Source: Saprospiraceae bacterium (GTDB lineage: Bacteria > Bacteroidota > Bacteroidia > Chitinophagales > Saprospiraceae). Taken from it: a stretch of 64,000 nt of DNA. The number at the start of each line of letters is the position of its first letter. Position 1 is the stretch's first letter. Under the pieces are notes generated by a model. That model made no database searches and had not been told where the DNA came from. It worked only from the letters and a program-made list of their open reading frames with translations. The stretch is from contig JADKBS010000009.1 of NCBI GenBank assembly GCA_016714985.1, positions 186,001 through 250,000 on the forward strand, in the 5' to 3' direction. Positions 50,638 through 58,750 of the stretch are shown here, piece by piece. A program made the position numbers and the translations under genes.

Positions 50638-51921
50638 TTTGTACTTCGCTTGGTACCTTCTATAAAGCATTTCCTGTTTATTGTTCAAATCTATATCCCG
50701 GCCTTGGATGAAGGCCCTTGTCAACTTGCAGCTGCGCATGTCCAAGGCATCGCCTTCGCTGATGAAAAGGGTGGCGTCCTTGCCCACTTCAATCGTACCT
50801 ACAGTTTTAGATATGCCCAATATATCGGCAGTACTGCCCGTCAAGGCACGCACCGCTTCCTCGTAGGGCAATCCATAGCCAACGGCTTGGCCCGCCTGAA
50901 AGGGAAGGTTGCGCTGTTGCCAAAAGCCGCCGTGGGCAAAACACCATTTTATGCCAGCCTTGTGCAAAATGGTGGGCGTCTTGAAGGGCTGGTCAATATC
51001 TTCATCTTCACGAGATGGAAGTTGGTGGGTACTGGTAAATACAACGGGGACATTGTGCTCTCTTAGGAAGTCGGTCACCAACCAAGCATCGTAGCCACCT
51101 ATAATGGTAGCTTTAAGTTGGAATCGCTCCGCAAAAAGCACACCTTCCTGCATCGCAGGCGCAGCATTGGTATGGATAAACAATTTTTTTGTTCCATCAA
51201 AAAGCCCCTGCATGGCTTCCAATTTCAGGTTTTTGGCCTTGGTAGCAGGGCTTTGCCCATAAGCCAATGCTTGCTGGAAAAAATCGTCAAGCTCGCGCAG
51301 CTGATTGGCATACTCCGCATTCTTTTCTGTACGGCTCTCCTGCCAGTTCCAACGGGTGGCGTTTGGCCAATTGAGGTGAATCGCAAAATCGGTGGCGTAT
51401 GCGGCATCCTCCCAGTTCCAAGCATCCAAATGCACGATGCTTGATTGGCCAGAGATTCGCCCCCCCGAAGGAGTGACCTCAGCCAGCAGCACCCCCATAG
51501 ATCGAACGGTTGGCGTCACTTCCGAGTCGGTGTTGTAGGCAATGATGGAGCGTATGTTAGGGTTCAAAGTGCCAATCTCGTCGGCATCAGCGGTAGCCCT
51601 TACGGCGGAAATCTCCTGCAAGCCCAACTCAGTGTCAGGAGCGATAAAGCCCGGATAGAGGTGCTTTCCAGTTCCGTCAATGATTAAATGCCCGGGGAAT
51701 CCCCTACCGGCAGCCATGTTGCCCACGAAGGTGATTTTACCTTGTTCAAAAGCAACATAGCTGTTCTCAATGACCTGTCCATTGCCCAGATGCGCCGTGG
51801 CATTGGTGATTAGGATCGGCTGGGCCTGCACAGGGGCAGGCACCGGCACCGATTGAGAAAAAGACAGATAGTGGGTAAGCACTATGAAAGCTGAAACCCA
51901 TATAAACTGCATCAATTTCAT
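50629..51921 (-). CDS. Exported amidohydrolase-like protein (no HxH motif)
   Basis: 430 aa from the ATG at 51921, which gives signal peptide MKLMQFIWVSAFIVLTHYLSFS. A GTG at 51972 overlapping the preceding stop (GTGA) would extend it by 17 residues. Related to the first domain of the 25017 protein: YPGFIAPDTELGLQEI where HxH should be, TLNPNIRSIIAYNTDSEVTPTVRSMGVLLAEVTP, GRISGQSSIVHLDAWNWEDA, and a C-terminal ADILGISKTVGTIEVGKDATLFI. A pseudo-enzyme or a partner for a complete amidohydrolase is possible. Its 3' end overlaps the kinase gene tail by nine bases. Confidence 0.8.
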   Translation of the reverse strand: MKLMQFIWVSAFIVLTHYLSFSQSVPVPAPVQAQPILITNATAHLGNGQVIENSYVAFEQGKITFVGNMAAGRGFPGHLIIDGTGKHLYPGFIAPDTELGLQEISAVRATADADEIGTLNPNIRSIIAYNTDSEVTPTVRSMGVLLAEVTPSGGRISGQSSIVHLDAWNWEDAAYATDFAIHLNWPNATRWNWQESRTEKNAEYANQLRELDDFFQQALAYGQSPATKAKNLKLEAMQGLFDGTKKLFIHTNAAPAMQEGVLFAERFQLKATIIGGYDAWLVTDFLREHNVPVVFTSTHQLPSREDEDIDQPFKTPTILHKAGIKWCFAHGGFWQQRNLPFQAGQAVGYGLPYEEAVRALTGSTADILGISKTVGTIEVGKDATLFISEGDALDMRSCKLTRAFIQGRDIDLNNKQEMLYRRYQAKYKSR

Positions 51922-51968
51922 GGCAGAAATGCTCTTTTGGCCCGCTTGAATGAAGCCTTTAAAAAAAA

Positions 51969-52724
51969 TCACATCAACTTGGCTACCTCAAAGTGCATCC
52001 CATCAAGGCGACTGAAATGGCCACCCCAATAAAACCCATTTTTGTTGGCGATGTCCACCATCTCCCGAACACAGCCCTTCTCACCAACGAGTGCGGGAAC
52101 CTGCCCGAGCTTGTTCCAAGCATAATTGATGTCGAAAGCAGAGCCAAAAGAGTGATTGCTCAGCACTTTGCGACTCCCTCGAACATAACGTGGCACAAAA
52201 GAGCCTTCCCAAGTGAGGATGTTCTTCATCAAACCCGCTTTTTCCCAATCAACGAACAATTTCGCCAATTGGTCGGAAGCCAGTCTGTGGAATTGGATTT
52301 TTCCACTTTGCGGAGTGCCTTTTATGCTTTTCAACTGCGGTATTTCCACCCGCTCGATGTTCTTCTCTGCCCAACCATCGGTGATGATGATGGCTTCAGT
52401 GCCGTCGCCAGCAGACCTGAACTTGAAGTTGCCGAAGATTTTGGCCCGTGCCGAATTGCCGACCAAAGGTGTGAATTCCGGCTTTTTCGGGTACTCAAAG
52501 GCCTCTTTTAGGCGATAGCCCGCCCTGAATGCAGCGAGGTAAGTTTTAGGGCCAACCTCGCCGTCGGTTCCAAGGCCATTGGCCTCCTGGAACTTAACGG
52601 TGGCATTGTGCGTCTTCGGCCCAAAATCGCCATCGGCGACAATATGGTTGTAGCCAAGGCCAATCAGAAAGTATTGCCAGCGGGTAACTTGTGGGCTGTT
52701 GGAGCCTAACTTTATTGTTTCCAT
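51969..52724 (-). CDS. M15-family peptidase (D-Ala-D-Ala carboxypeptidase/endolysin-like) with peptidoglycan-binding domain
   Basis: 251 aa. The N-terminal PG_binding_1 domain (about 5-65) has GSNSPQVTRWQYFLIGLGYN and DGDFGPKTHNATVKFQ. The C-terminal VanY/M15-type domain has the zinc ligands in LSNHSFGSAFDINYAWN (His and Asp, near 190-205) and DGMHFEVA (last His near 245). No signal peptide, which resembles phage-type endolysins, so it may be phage-derived or exported with help. Upstream of and coupled with the amidohydrolase. Confidence 0.85.
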   Translation of the reverse strand: METIKLGSNSPQVTRWQYFLIGLGYNHIVADGDFGPKTHNATVKFQEANGLGTDGEVGPKTYLAAFRAGYRLKEAFEYPKKPEFTPLVGNSARAKIFGNFKFRSAGDGTEAIIITDGWAEKNIERVEIPQLKSIKGTPQSGKIQFHRLASDQLAKLFVDWEKAGLMKNILTWEGSFVPRYVRGSRKVLSNHSFGSAFDINYAWNKLGQVPALVGEKGCVREMVDIANKNGFYWGGHFSRLDGMHFEVAKLM

Positions 52725-53034
52725 AATTTGAAAGGAAATTGAGTTAAAAATCGGGGCGCAACTTAGGTCAATATTTTATCATTTCCAAAGATATGAGTTA
52801 ACCGCCATGAATAAGTGCCATACAACCATCTGCAACGGGTCCGTTAGCTGTTGGCCATTTGCTTTTGGCATCAACATACGAGCCAAAGGCCAACAACAAT
52901 TTCAAATGGACAAAACCTGATGCTCCAAAGTATAACATAGCGGTGTGTTTACGGCACGCTTTGCATTTATTGGCTCCACAATTCGCTACATTTGCCCATC
53001 CTTAAAATCCAGTATTTAAGACTATAAAACATCC
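52725..53034. other. Divergent intergenic region with an imperfect hairpin
   Basis: GTTGGCC..TTTTGGC near 52852-52875 pairs with GCCAAAGGCCAAC around 52885-52900, with a seven-base bulge. No coding frame. A promoter box for the M14 gene is listed separately. Confidence 0.5.
52987..52994 (+). promoter_or_regulatory. -7 box TACATTTG for the M14 peptidase gene
   Basis: Match to TAnnTTTG, 41 bases before the ATG at 53035. TTGG at 52970 is closer than the usual -33 spacing, so the pair is imperfect. Confidence 0.45.
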
Positions 53035-55413
53035 ATGAAAAAAATCTTAGTATTTTGCTTTCTGGCAATCCAGACCACTGTGTTTTCCCAGCAATTTTCG
53101 AGGGTAAAAATTCAGCTTGATGACACCCATACGTTGGTTCGGCTGGCGGACCTTGGTCTCGACGTTGACCACGGCAAGCACCAGCCGTTCAAGTACTTCA
53201 TTGGGGAGTTCGAACGAGCGGAAATCCAACAAATGCAATCGCTGGGTTATCGAACCGAGGTTTTGGTTCACGACCTCCTAGCTCAGCGGCATGAACATTC
53301 GTCGGAAGCTACCCACGATCGCTCATTGCCGCCATGCGGCAACAGCCAACCCTCCACCGAATATGAGACGCCAATCAACTACGAACCAGGTGGAATGGGT
53401 GGTTATTTCAAATACCAAGAATTGCTAGACATCTTGGACCAGATGGCACTGGATTACCCACATATCATAAAAGCCAAACAGCCGATTACCAGTGCCTACA
53501 CCACCCACGAGGGAAGACCCGTCTTTTGGTTGAAAATCTCCGACAATCCTAACCAGAACGAGATCGAACCAGAAGTTCTTTACACTGGTGTACACCATGC
53601 CAGGGAGCCGAACAGTCTTTCCCAGATGATTTTCTACATGTGGTACCTTTTGGAGCGTTACGATACCGACCCCGAAGTGAAATACCTCGTTGACAACTCG
53701 GAACTGTACTTCGTGCCATGCCTCAATCCCGACGGTTATGTTTACAACGAAACCACCAATCCCAACGGTAGCGGCATGTGGCGCAAAAACCGGCGTGACA
53801 ATGGCGATGGGACCTATGGTGTTGACCTCAACAGGAACTATGGCTTCGAATGGGGCTTCGACAACAATGGCTCCTCGCCGTCCACCAACTCGGCAACGTA
53901 CCGTGGGCCTTCGGCCTTCTCAGAGCCTGAAACGCAGATGATGAGGGACTTCTGCCTTGCCCACAACTTCCAGATTGCCCTCAACTACCACACTTTCGGC
54001 GACCTGCTCATCTACCCATGGGGCTATGTGGACGGTGCTACGGTTGACCACCCGACCTTTTCCAGCTTTGGCCCGTTCATGGCTCGTGACAACAACTTCT
54101 TGAATGGCTTTGGGACGCAAACGGTAGGCTACACCGTGAACGGCGACTCCGACGACTGGATGTATGGCGAGCAAACCGCAAAGGACAAAATCTTTTCCAT
54201 GACCCCGGAAGTAGGTCCAGGCTTTTGGCCTTCCGCTGCTGAGATTGACGCCCTGAACAAATCTTGCATGACCATGAACCTGACCGCTGGGCATCTTGTG
54301 TTGAACTTTGGCTTGCTCACGCCCGGCGGCGATCGGGCTATCAGCGACCAAGTTGGCAATATCGTTTTTTCGTTGAAAAAAATAGGCTTAGCCCCCGGCC
54401 AACTGACCGTTAGGTTGGAACCAGTCAGTGACAATATCGCCGCAGTTGGAAGCCCTGCAAACTTTGGGCTGCTTCACTTGGACGAAGGCACTGGCAGCAT
54501 CAATTTCACCCTAAAGCCTTCGGTACAGGAAGGCGAACTTATCCAGTTCGATTTGGTGCTGGACAACGGGCTTTACCAGTGGCGCCAACCGATCGAGCGC
54601 ATTTACACGGCCAATGCCGTAACTGCCATCTTTGACGCCGCCGACAACTTGGATGCGTGGGTAACATCGGATTGGGAAACCACCGATGAGGAATTCCACT
54701 CGGCCCCCACAAGCATTACCGACTCACCGGATGGTGATTACCTACCAAATTCAATCAGTGAAATAACGCTCAAAAACCCCGTCACCATCAAAAACGCCAG
54801 CAGCGTACACCTCAGCTACTGGGCCAAGTGGAACATCGAAGAAGATGAAGACTACGCACAAATCCTCGGCAATTTTGCCGATACGGGCTACCAACCACTC
54901 TGCGGCAAATACTCAGAAGCTGGCACCAACGAGCAATCGTTCAATGTGCCGCTTTACGATGGAACCCAAACCAATTGGGTACGGGAAGACATAGACTTGA
55001 CAGCATGGCTTGACCTCGACGACGATAGCGTTAGTTTCCAATTTGCCTTCCGGTTGGTTGCCGACGAGTTCATTGAGTCTGATGGCTTCTATTTTGACGA
55101 TTTCGAACTCAACGTTATTTACAAAGATCTTTCTTCCAGCACCTTGAAGTTCGACCCAGCCAAGTTCAGGCTGACCTCAAGGCCCAACCCGGCCAGCGAC
55201 TACGTGGTCATAGACCTAAAAGGAGAAAACATAAATGCCAAAGAAATGAAGCTGGAAGTGTTCAATTCCTTCGGTCAAATGGCTGCACAGCAAAAAGTGA
55301 ACGGTCAGTTGTTCAAGCTGGAAACCACAGGTTGGCAATCCGGCATTTACCAATACCGGCTCTCCGTTGATGGCTTATGGCTGCCAGCAGGCCGGTTCAT
55401 GGTTTCCAAATGA
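53035..55413 (+). CDS. Secreted M14 carboxypeptidase with T9SS sorting domain
   Basis: 792 aa. Signal peptide MKKILVFCFLAIQTTVFS, a short propeptide, then the M14 domain. The zinc HxxE is in GVHHAREPN (about 186-194), the Arg site is in GVDLNRNYGFEW, the third zinc His is in LNYHTFGDLLIYPWGY (near 318) and the catalytic Glu is in SMTPEVGPGFWP (near 391). An immune inhibitor A-like/MAM-like beta region (about 560-700) follows, then a T9SS domain (SRPNPASDYVVIDLKGEN ... GIYQYRLSVDG, ending AGRFMVSK). Acts on extracellular peptides, complementing the window's endoproteases. Confidence 0.93.
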   Translation: MKKILVFCFLAIQTTVFSQQFSRVKIQLDDTHTLVRLADLGLDVDHGKHQPFKYFIGEFERAEIQQMQSLGYRTEVLVHDLLAQRHEHSSEATHDRSLPPCGNSQPSTEYETPINYEPGGMGGYFKYQELLDILDQMALDYPHIIKAKQPITSAYTTHEGRPVFWLKISDNPNQNEIEPEVLYTGVHHAREPNSLSQMIFYMWYLLERYDTDPEVKYLVDNSELYFVPCLNPDGYVYNETTNPNGSGMWRKNRRDNGDGTYGVDLNRNYGFEWGFDNNGSSPSTNSATYRGPSAFSEPETQMMRDFCLAHNFQIALNYHTFGDLLIYPWGYVDGATVDHPTFSSFGPFMARDNNFLNGFGTQTVGYTVNGDSDDWMYGEQTAKDKIFSMTPEVGPGFWPSAAEIDALNKSCMTMNLTAGHLVLNFGLLTPGGDRAISDQVGNIVFSLKKIGLAPGQLTVRLEPVSDNIAAVGSPANFGLLHLDEGTGSINFTLKPSVQEGELIQFDLVLDNGLYQWRQPIERIYTANAVTAIFDAADNLDAWVTSDWETTDEEFHSAPTSITDSPDGDYLPNSISEITLKNPVTIKNASSVHLSYWAKWNIEEDEDYAQILGNFADTGYQPLCGKYSEAGTNEQSFNVPLYDGTQTNWVREDIDLTAWLDLDDDSVSFQFAFRLVADEFIESDGFYFDDFELNVIYKDLSSSTLKFDPAKFRLTSRPNPASDYVVIDLKGENINAKEMKLEVFNSFGQMAAQQKVNGQLFKLETTGWQSGIYQYRLSVDGLWLPAGRFMVSK

Positions 55414-55487
55414 AAAAACATGTAAAAAAACCGTTCAGCAGCCCAGTTTTTTCTTATTAGAAAATAGTATTTACAAAAAGCAGTGAC

Positions 55488-55495
55488 TATCTTTG
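55488..55495 (+). promoter_or_regulatory. -7 box TATCTTTG for rplU-rpmA
   Basis: TATCTTTGCGCCC at 55488, a typical Bacteroidota ribosomal-protein promoter sequence, 71 bases before the rplU ATG at 55567. Confidence 0.6.
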
Positions 55496-55566
55496 CGCCC
55501 GTTTTTGAAAGGCGATTTCGCAAATCAAAAGCAAGCAAACAAAATTTTAAATCAAAAATTTTCATC

Positions 55567-55881
55567 ATGTTCGCAATCGTAACCATAGCCGGTCAGCAAT
55601 TCAAAGTGGCGGAAGGTCAGGAGATCTTCGTCCACCGGTTAGAAGCCGCAGAAGGGGACAACGTTTCGTTCGACCAGGTACACCTGATTGACAGCAGCGG
55701 CTCCGTCAATGTCGGCACGCCGATAGTGAAGGGCGCCTCAGTGGGCGCTACTGTCCTCAACCCGCTCGTAAAGGGCGATAAAGTCATCGTTTTCAAGAAG
55801 AAGAGGCGCAAAGGCTACCGGGTAAAAAAGGGCCACCGCCAACAATTCACGAAACTGAAAATCAATTCAATTACTGCCTAA
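55567..55881 (+). CDS. rplU: 50S ribosomal protein L21
   Basis: 104 aa, the standard length, starting MFAIVTIAGQQFKVAEGQEIFVHRL with the C-terminal KGYRVKKGHRQQFTKLKI block. An in-frame ATG at 55483 overlaps the promoter and is rejected. It lacks the C-terminal HhH extension found on some Bacteroidota L21 proteins; here that extension is on L27 instead. Followed by rpmA after 70 bases. Confidence 0.97.
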   Translation: MFAIVTIAGQQFKVAEGQEIFVHRLEAAEGDNVSFDQVHLIDSSGSVNVGTPIVKGASVGATVLNPLVKGDKVIVFKKKRRKGYRVKKGHRQQFTKLKINSITA

Positions 55882-55951
55882 TTGCTGGGCGTCATTCTTC
55901 GCTGGCGCAAAACAAGCGCCGGTCAATTTTCAACCATTAAAAATTTAAAAA

Positions 55952-56656
55952 ATGGCACATAAGAAAGGGGAAGGTTCAACCCAGAACGGCCGGGACAGTA
56001 ATGCGAAACGACTCGGCGTAAAACTTTATGGCGGCCAGCAGGCCGTAGCTGGCAACATCATCGTGCGCCAGCGTGGCACCAAGTTCCACCCAGGTGAGCA
56101 TGTTTACATGGGCAAGGACTACACGCTTCATGCAGGCGTTGCCGGCGCAGTGAAGTTCACGAAGAGCCGCCGGGACCGCACTTTCGTGAGCATCATCCCG
56201 TTTGATGTTCCCGAGACCATCGCTCCGATGAAGCCACAACCAAAACCAGCAGTGGTTAAGGATAAGCCAGCACCAGTAGCAGCCGCTCCTGTGGCAGTAA
56301 AAGAAGCACCAGCACCAGTTGTGGCAGTTGAAGAAACTGCACCGGTAGCTCCAGTAGCCGCTGCCGCACCCGCCGCTGGCAAGCCAGACGACCTCAAGAA
56401 AATTGAAGGCGTAGGCCCAGCCATCGAAAAGTTGCTTAATGCCGCAGGAATCACTACATTTGCAGGAATGGCCGCCACAGCACCAGAACGGATTAAAGAA
56501 ATCCTTGTTGAGGCTGGCTCACGTTTCGGCTTCCACGACCCAACCACCTGGCCACACCAAGCAGGCTTGGCCGCCGATGGCAAATGGGATGAGCTAAAGA
56601 AATTGCAGGATGAACTTGATGGAGGGAAGGCAGTTTCCGCTCAGGAAGAGGAATAA
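55952..56656 (+). CDS. rpmA: 50S ribosomal protein L27 with a C-terminal linker and helix-hairpin-helix domain
   Basis: 234 aa, far over the usual ~85. Residues 1-88 are a normal L27 (MAHKKGEGSTQNGRDSNAKR, GGQQAVAGNIIVRQRGTKFHPG, VKFTKSRRDRTFVSI). A Pro/Ala/Val-rich linker (about 92-146) leads to an HhH-type domain (147-220): DDLKKIEGVGPAIEKLLNAAGI, FAGMAATAPERIKEILVEAG, then WPHQAGLAADGKWDELKKLQDEL. The HhH domain resembles the extension on L21 in related bacteria. The frame is continuous with consistent composition, so the fusion is not an obvious sequencing artefact. Confidence 0.93.
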   Translation: MAHKKGEGSTQNGRDSNAKRLGVKLYGGQQAVAGNIIVRQRGTKFHPGEHVYMGKDYTLHAGVAGAVKFTKSRRDRTFVSIIPFDVPETIAPMKPQPKPAVVKDKPAPVAAAPVAVKEAPAPVVAVEETAPVAPVAAAAPAAGKPDDLKKIEGVGPAIEKLLNAAGITTFAGMAATAPERIKEILVEAGSRFGFHDPTTWPHQAGLAADGKWDELKKLQDELDGGKAVSAQEEE

Positions 56657-56697
56657 TCCACACGATTAGTTTTAGTTTTCATAGCTTTATATTTGGA

Positions 56698-56731
56698 GTC
56701 CTGTCTGTGCACAATAGACGGGACTTTTTTT
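56698..56731 (+). terminator. Intrinsic terminator of rplU-rpmA
   Basis: GTCCTGTCT (56698-56706) pairs with AGACGGGAC (56716-56724), one mismatch, followed by seven T. Confidence 0.85.
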
Positions 56732-56744
56732 AGAAAGTGAGAGG

Positions 56745-56837
56745 GTGAGAGAAATTAGAGGGCGAGAGATGTGAGAGGGTGAGCAGCCGAAATGCCTGCT
56801 CACCCTCTCACATCTCTCGCCCTCTAATTTCTCTCAC
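56745..56837. repeat. 42-bp perfect inverted repeat between convergent rpmA and ftsY
   Basis: Left arm 56745-56786 and right arm 56796-56837 are exact reverse complements around the nine-base loop CCGAAATGC. Arms are tandem GAGAGGG/GTGAGAG-type units. The right arm ends one base past the ftsY stop (56834-56836), so on either strand a G-rich arm directly follows a gene end. A separate terminator (56698-56731) already serves rpmA. Confidence 0.9.
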
Positions 56838-57790
56838 CGCTTAAAAAGGGACTCCACAAACGCCCGTTTATTGAACACCTGCAGCTTGTCTATCGCCTCC
56901 CCTACCCCGATGTACTTGATAGGAATCTTGAATTGGTCGGAAATACCGATGGCCACACCTCCCTTGGCGGTGCCGTCCAGTTTGGTGAGGGCTAGGCAAG
57001 TGACGTCCGTGGCGCTTGTGAATTGCTTGGCCTGCTCTATGGCATTCTGACCAGTAGTAGCATCAAGGATGAGCATCACATCGTCGGGCGCATCGGGCAG
57101 GCACTTGCTGATGGAGCGTTTGATTTTGGTCAGCTCGTTCATCAGGTTGATTTTGGTATGCAAACGGCCTGCCGTGTCTATGATGCAAACGTCAAGGTTG
57201 TTTTTCAGGGCGTAATCCACTGTTTCGTATGCCACGGCTGCTGGGTCGGTGTTCATTCCTTTGGCGTAGAAATGGCAACCTACCCGCTCCGACCAGATTT
57301 TCAGTTGGTCAACGGCCGCTGCACGAAAGGTATCGCCTGCACCGATGACCACTTTTTGGCCTGCTTGTGAAAAAGCGTAGGCCAATTTTCCTATCGTTGT
57401 GGTCTTGCCTACACCATTTACGCCCACCACAAGTAGGACATATGGCTTTTTTCCCGGTGGCGATGCGAAATCATGGACTTCACCTGTACTGTTCTCCTCT
57501 AGCAACTGGACGATTTCATCCCGCATGATGCTGTCCAACTCGCTGGTGTTCAGGTACTTGTCCCGCTTCACACGCTCCTCTATCCGGCTGATGATTTTGA
57601 CGGTCGTTTCCAAGCCTACATCGGAGGTAATGAGGATGTCTTCCAATTCATCGAGCACCTCCACATCCACGGTGGACTTACCAGCCACTGCCTTGGACAG
57701 TTTCTCAAAGAAGCCAGTTTTTGTTTTTTCAAGCCCTTGTTCAAGGTCTTGTTCTTTTTCCTTTGTGAAGAATTTCTTGAAAAAGTTCAT
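56834..57790 (-). CDS. ftsY: Signal recognition particle receptor FtsY
   Basis: 318 aa from the ATG at 57790 (MNFFKKFFTKEKEQDLEQGLEKTKTGFFEKLSK, a shorter acidic/amphipathic A-domain than in E. coli). The SRP54-type NG domain includes GVNGVGKTTTIGKLAYAF (G1), DTFRAAAVDQLKIWSERVG, DTAGRLHTKINLMNELTKIKR (split after NLMNEL), TKLDGTAKGG and IPIKYIGVGEAIDKLQVF. GTPase that docks SRP-ribosome complexes at the membrane. Longer in-frame upstream reading (57925) is across the heptamer repeat and is rejected. Last gene of the rpmB operon. Confidence 0.96.
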   Translation of the reverse strand: MNFFKKFFTKEKEQDLEQGLEKTKTGFFEKLSKAVAGKSTVDVEVLDELEDILITSDVGLETTVKIISRIEERVKRDKYLNTSELDSIMRDEIVQLLEENSTGEVHDFASPPGKKPYVLLVVGVNGVGKTTTIGKLAYAFSQAGQKVVIGAGDTFRAAAVDQLKIWSERVGCHFYAKGMNTDPAAVAYETVDYALKNNLDVCIIDTAGRLHTKINLMNELTKIKRSISKCLPDAPDDVMLILDATTGQNAIEQAKQFTSATDVTCLALTKLDGTAKGGVAIGISDQFKIPIKYIGVGEAIDKLQVFNKRAFVESLFKR

Positions 57791-57812
57791 ATTGAGGGGG
57801 ATGCTGTTGATG

Positions 57813-57895
57813 CTGGATACTGGATACTGGATGCTGTTGATGCTAGAATTGAGTAAGTCGAAAGTGCCTACATGCATCCAGTATCCAGTATCCAG
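57813..57895. repeat. 22-bp perfect inverted repeat of heptamers (CTGGATA) in the ftsY leader
   Basis: Left arm 57813-57834 is CTGGATA, CTGGATA, CTGGATGC; right arm 57874-57895 is its exact reverse complement, around a 39-base loop. On the ftsY sense strand the CTGGATA arm comes first and the C-rich TATCCAG arm lies nearest the ATG. Same geometry as the AATCCGN arrays but a different unit. Confidence 0.9.
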
Positions 57896-57931
57896 TTTCA
57901 AGTACCAACCATCAAATACCAACAAACGACA

Positions 57932-57966
57932 AAGGCTTTTCTTAAAACAGGTTTAAGAAAAGCCTT
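57932..57966 (-). terminator. Intrinsic terminator-like hairpin after DUF4295
   Basis: 15-bp stem AAGGCTTTTCTTAAA (57932-57946) with 57952-57966. It lies 34 bases past the DUF4295 stop. If it ends transcription fully, ftsY must have its own promoter. Confidence 0.75.
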
Positions 57967-58000
57967 CGAGATTCTTTCACGAATATGGTTGAACGGACGA

Positions 58001-58174
58001 TTACTTCTTCTCGAAGAACTCCTTCACCTTGTCTTTGTGAATCATCAACTCTTTATAGGTGTACCTTCCCGTCTTAGGATCTTTCACACTTTTGATGACC
58101 TTCACAAAATCACGACCAGAGCCGACGTTGGCGGCACGCTGGGCGACTTTTGCGTTCTTGGATACTTTTGCCAT
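58001..58174 (-). CDS. DUF4295 family protein
   Basis: 57 aa, basic: MAKVSKNAKVAQRAANVGSG, then FVKVIKSVKDPKTGRYTYKE and VKEFFEKK. This small family is conserved between rpmG and ftsY in Bacteroidota and is thought to be ribosome-associated. Start at 58174, stop at 58001. Role unknown. Confidence 0.92.
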   Translation of the reverse strand: MAKVSKNAKVAQRAANVGSGRDFVKVIKSVKDPKTGRYTYKELMIHKDKVKEFFEKK

Positions 58175-58245
58175 GATTTACAGAATTGAAATGATGGTTA
58201 TAATTCTTTTTTTTAACCCAATAACATTATCGACCACTTAAAAGA

Positions 58246-58434
58246 TTACTTGATCTCTTTGTGGACGGTAACTTTTTTCAAATATGGGTTGTATTTTTTC
58301 AGTTCGAGACGGTCGGGTGTGTTCTTGCGGTTTTTCTCCGTTACGTAACGGGAAATACCAGGGACGGCCGTCTTTCGCTGCTCAGTGCATTCAAGCGTTA
58401 TGAGAATGCGATTTCCTTTGCTTTTCTTAGCCAT
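58246..58434 (-). CDS. rpmG: 50S ribosomal protein L33
   Basis: 62 aa, starting MAKKSKGNRILITLECTEQR, with ISRYVTEKNRKNTPDRLELKKYNP. No CxxC pairs, so this is the zinc-independent (C-minus) form. Second gene in rpmB-rpmG-DUF4295-ftsY. Confidence 0.96.
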   Translation of the reverse strand: MAKKSKGNRILITLECTEQRKTAVPGISRYVTEKNRKNTPDRLELKKYNPYLKKVTVHKEIK

Positions 58435-58479
58435 TTTGCTTTAGTTGAACTGTTTTGGAAACAGGTAAATTCAGGATAA

Positions 58480-58743
58480 TTAGCAGCCAGGCGTGTTAAG
58501 GCGCACATCTTGTGCAAAGCCCCTTGCTTGTTGCTTTTTGAGATAAACGGAAATTCCGTGCTTGCTGATGGAGCGAAGGGCAGTATTGGATACTTTCAAT
58601 ACAATCCACTCACCTGTCTCAGGGATGAAGAAGCGCTTTTTGAAAAGGTTTGGCAAAAAGCGGCGACGGGTCTTGCGGTTGGAGTGCGAGACCGAGTTGC
58701 CGGATACCGGGCGCTTTCCTGTTAGTTGACAAACTCTAGACAT
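58480..58743 (-). CDS. rpmB: 50S ribosomal protein L28
   Basis: 87 aa from the ATG at 58743: MSRVCQLTGKRPVSGNSVSHSNRKTRRRFLPN (shown here as MSRVCQLTGKRP and SHSNRKTRRRFLPN). Normal length. An upstream in-frame ATG (58821) reads through the repeat array and is rejected. tRNA-Arg is upstream on the same strand, and the heptamer pair at 58751-58819 fills the gap. Confidence 0.96.
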   Translation of the reverse strand: MSRVCQLTGKRPVSGNSVSHSNRKTRRRFLPNLFKKRFFIPETGEWIVLKVSNTALRSISKHGISVYLKKQQARGFAQDVRLNTPGC

Positions 58744-58750
58744 AACAATT

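Noticed and set aside
57791..57925. N-terminal extension of FtsY
   Set aside because: It is the translated heptamer hairpin; the FtsY-like MNFFKKFF start is at 57790.
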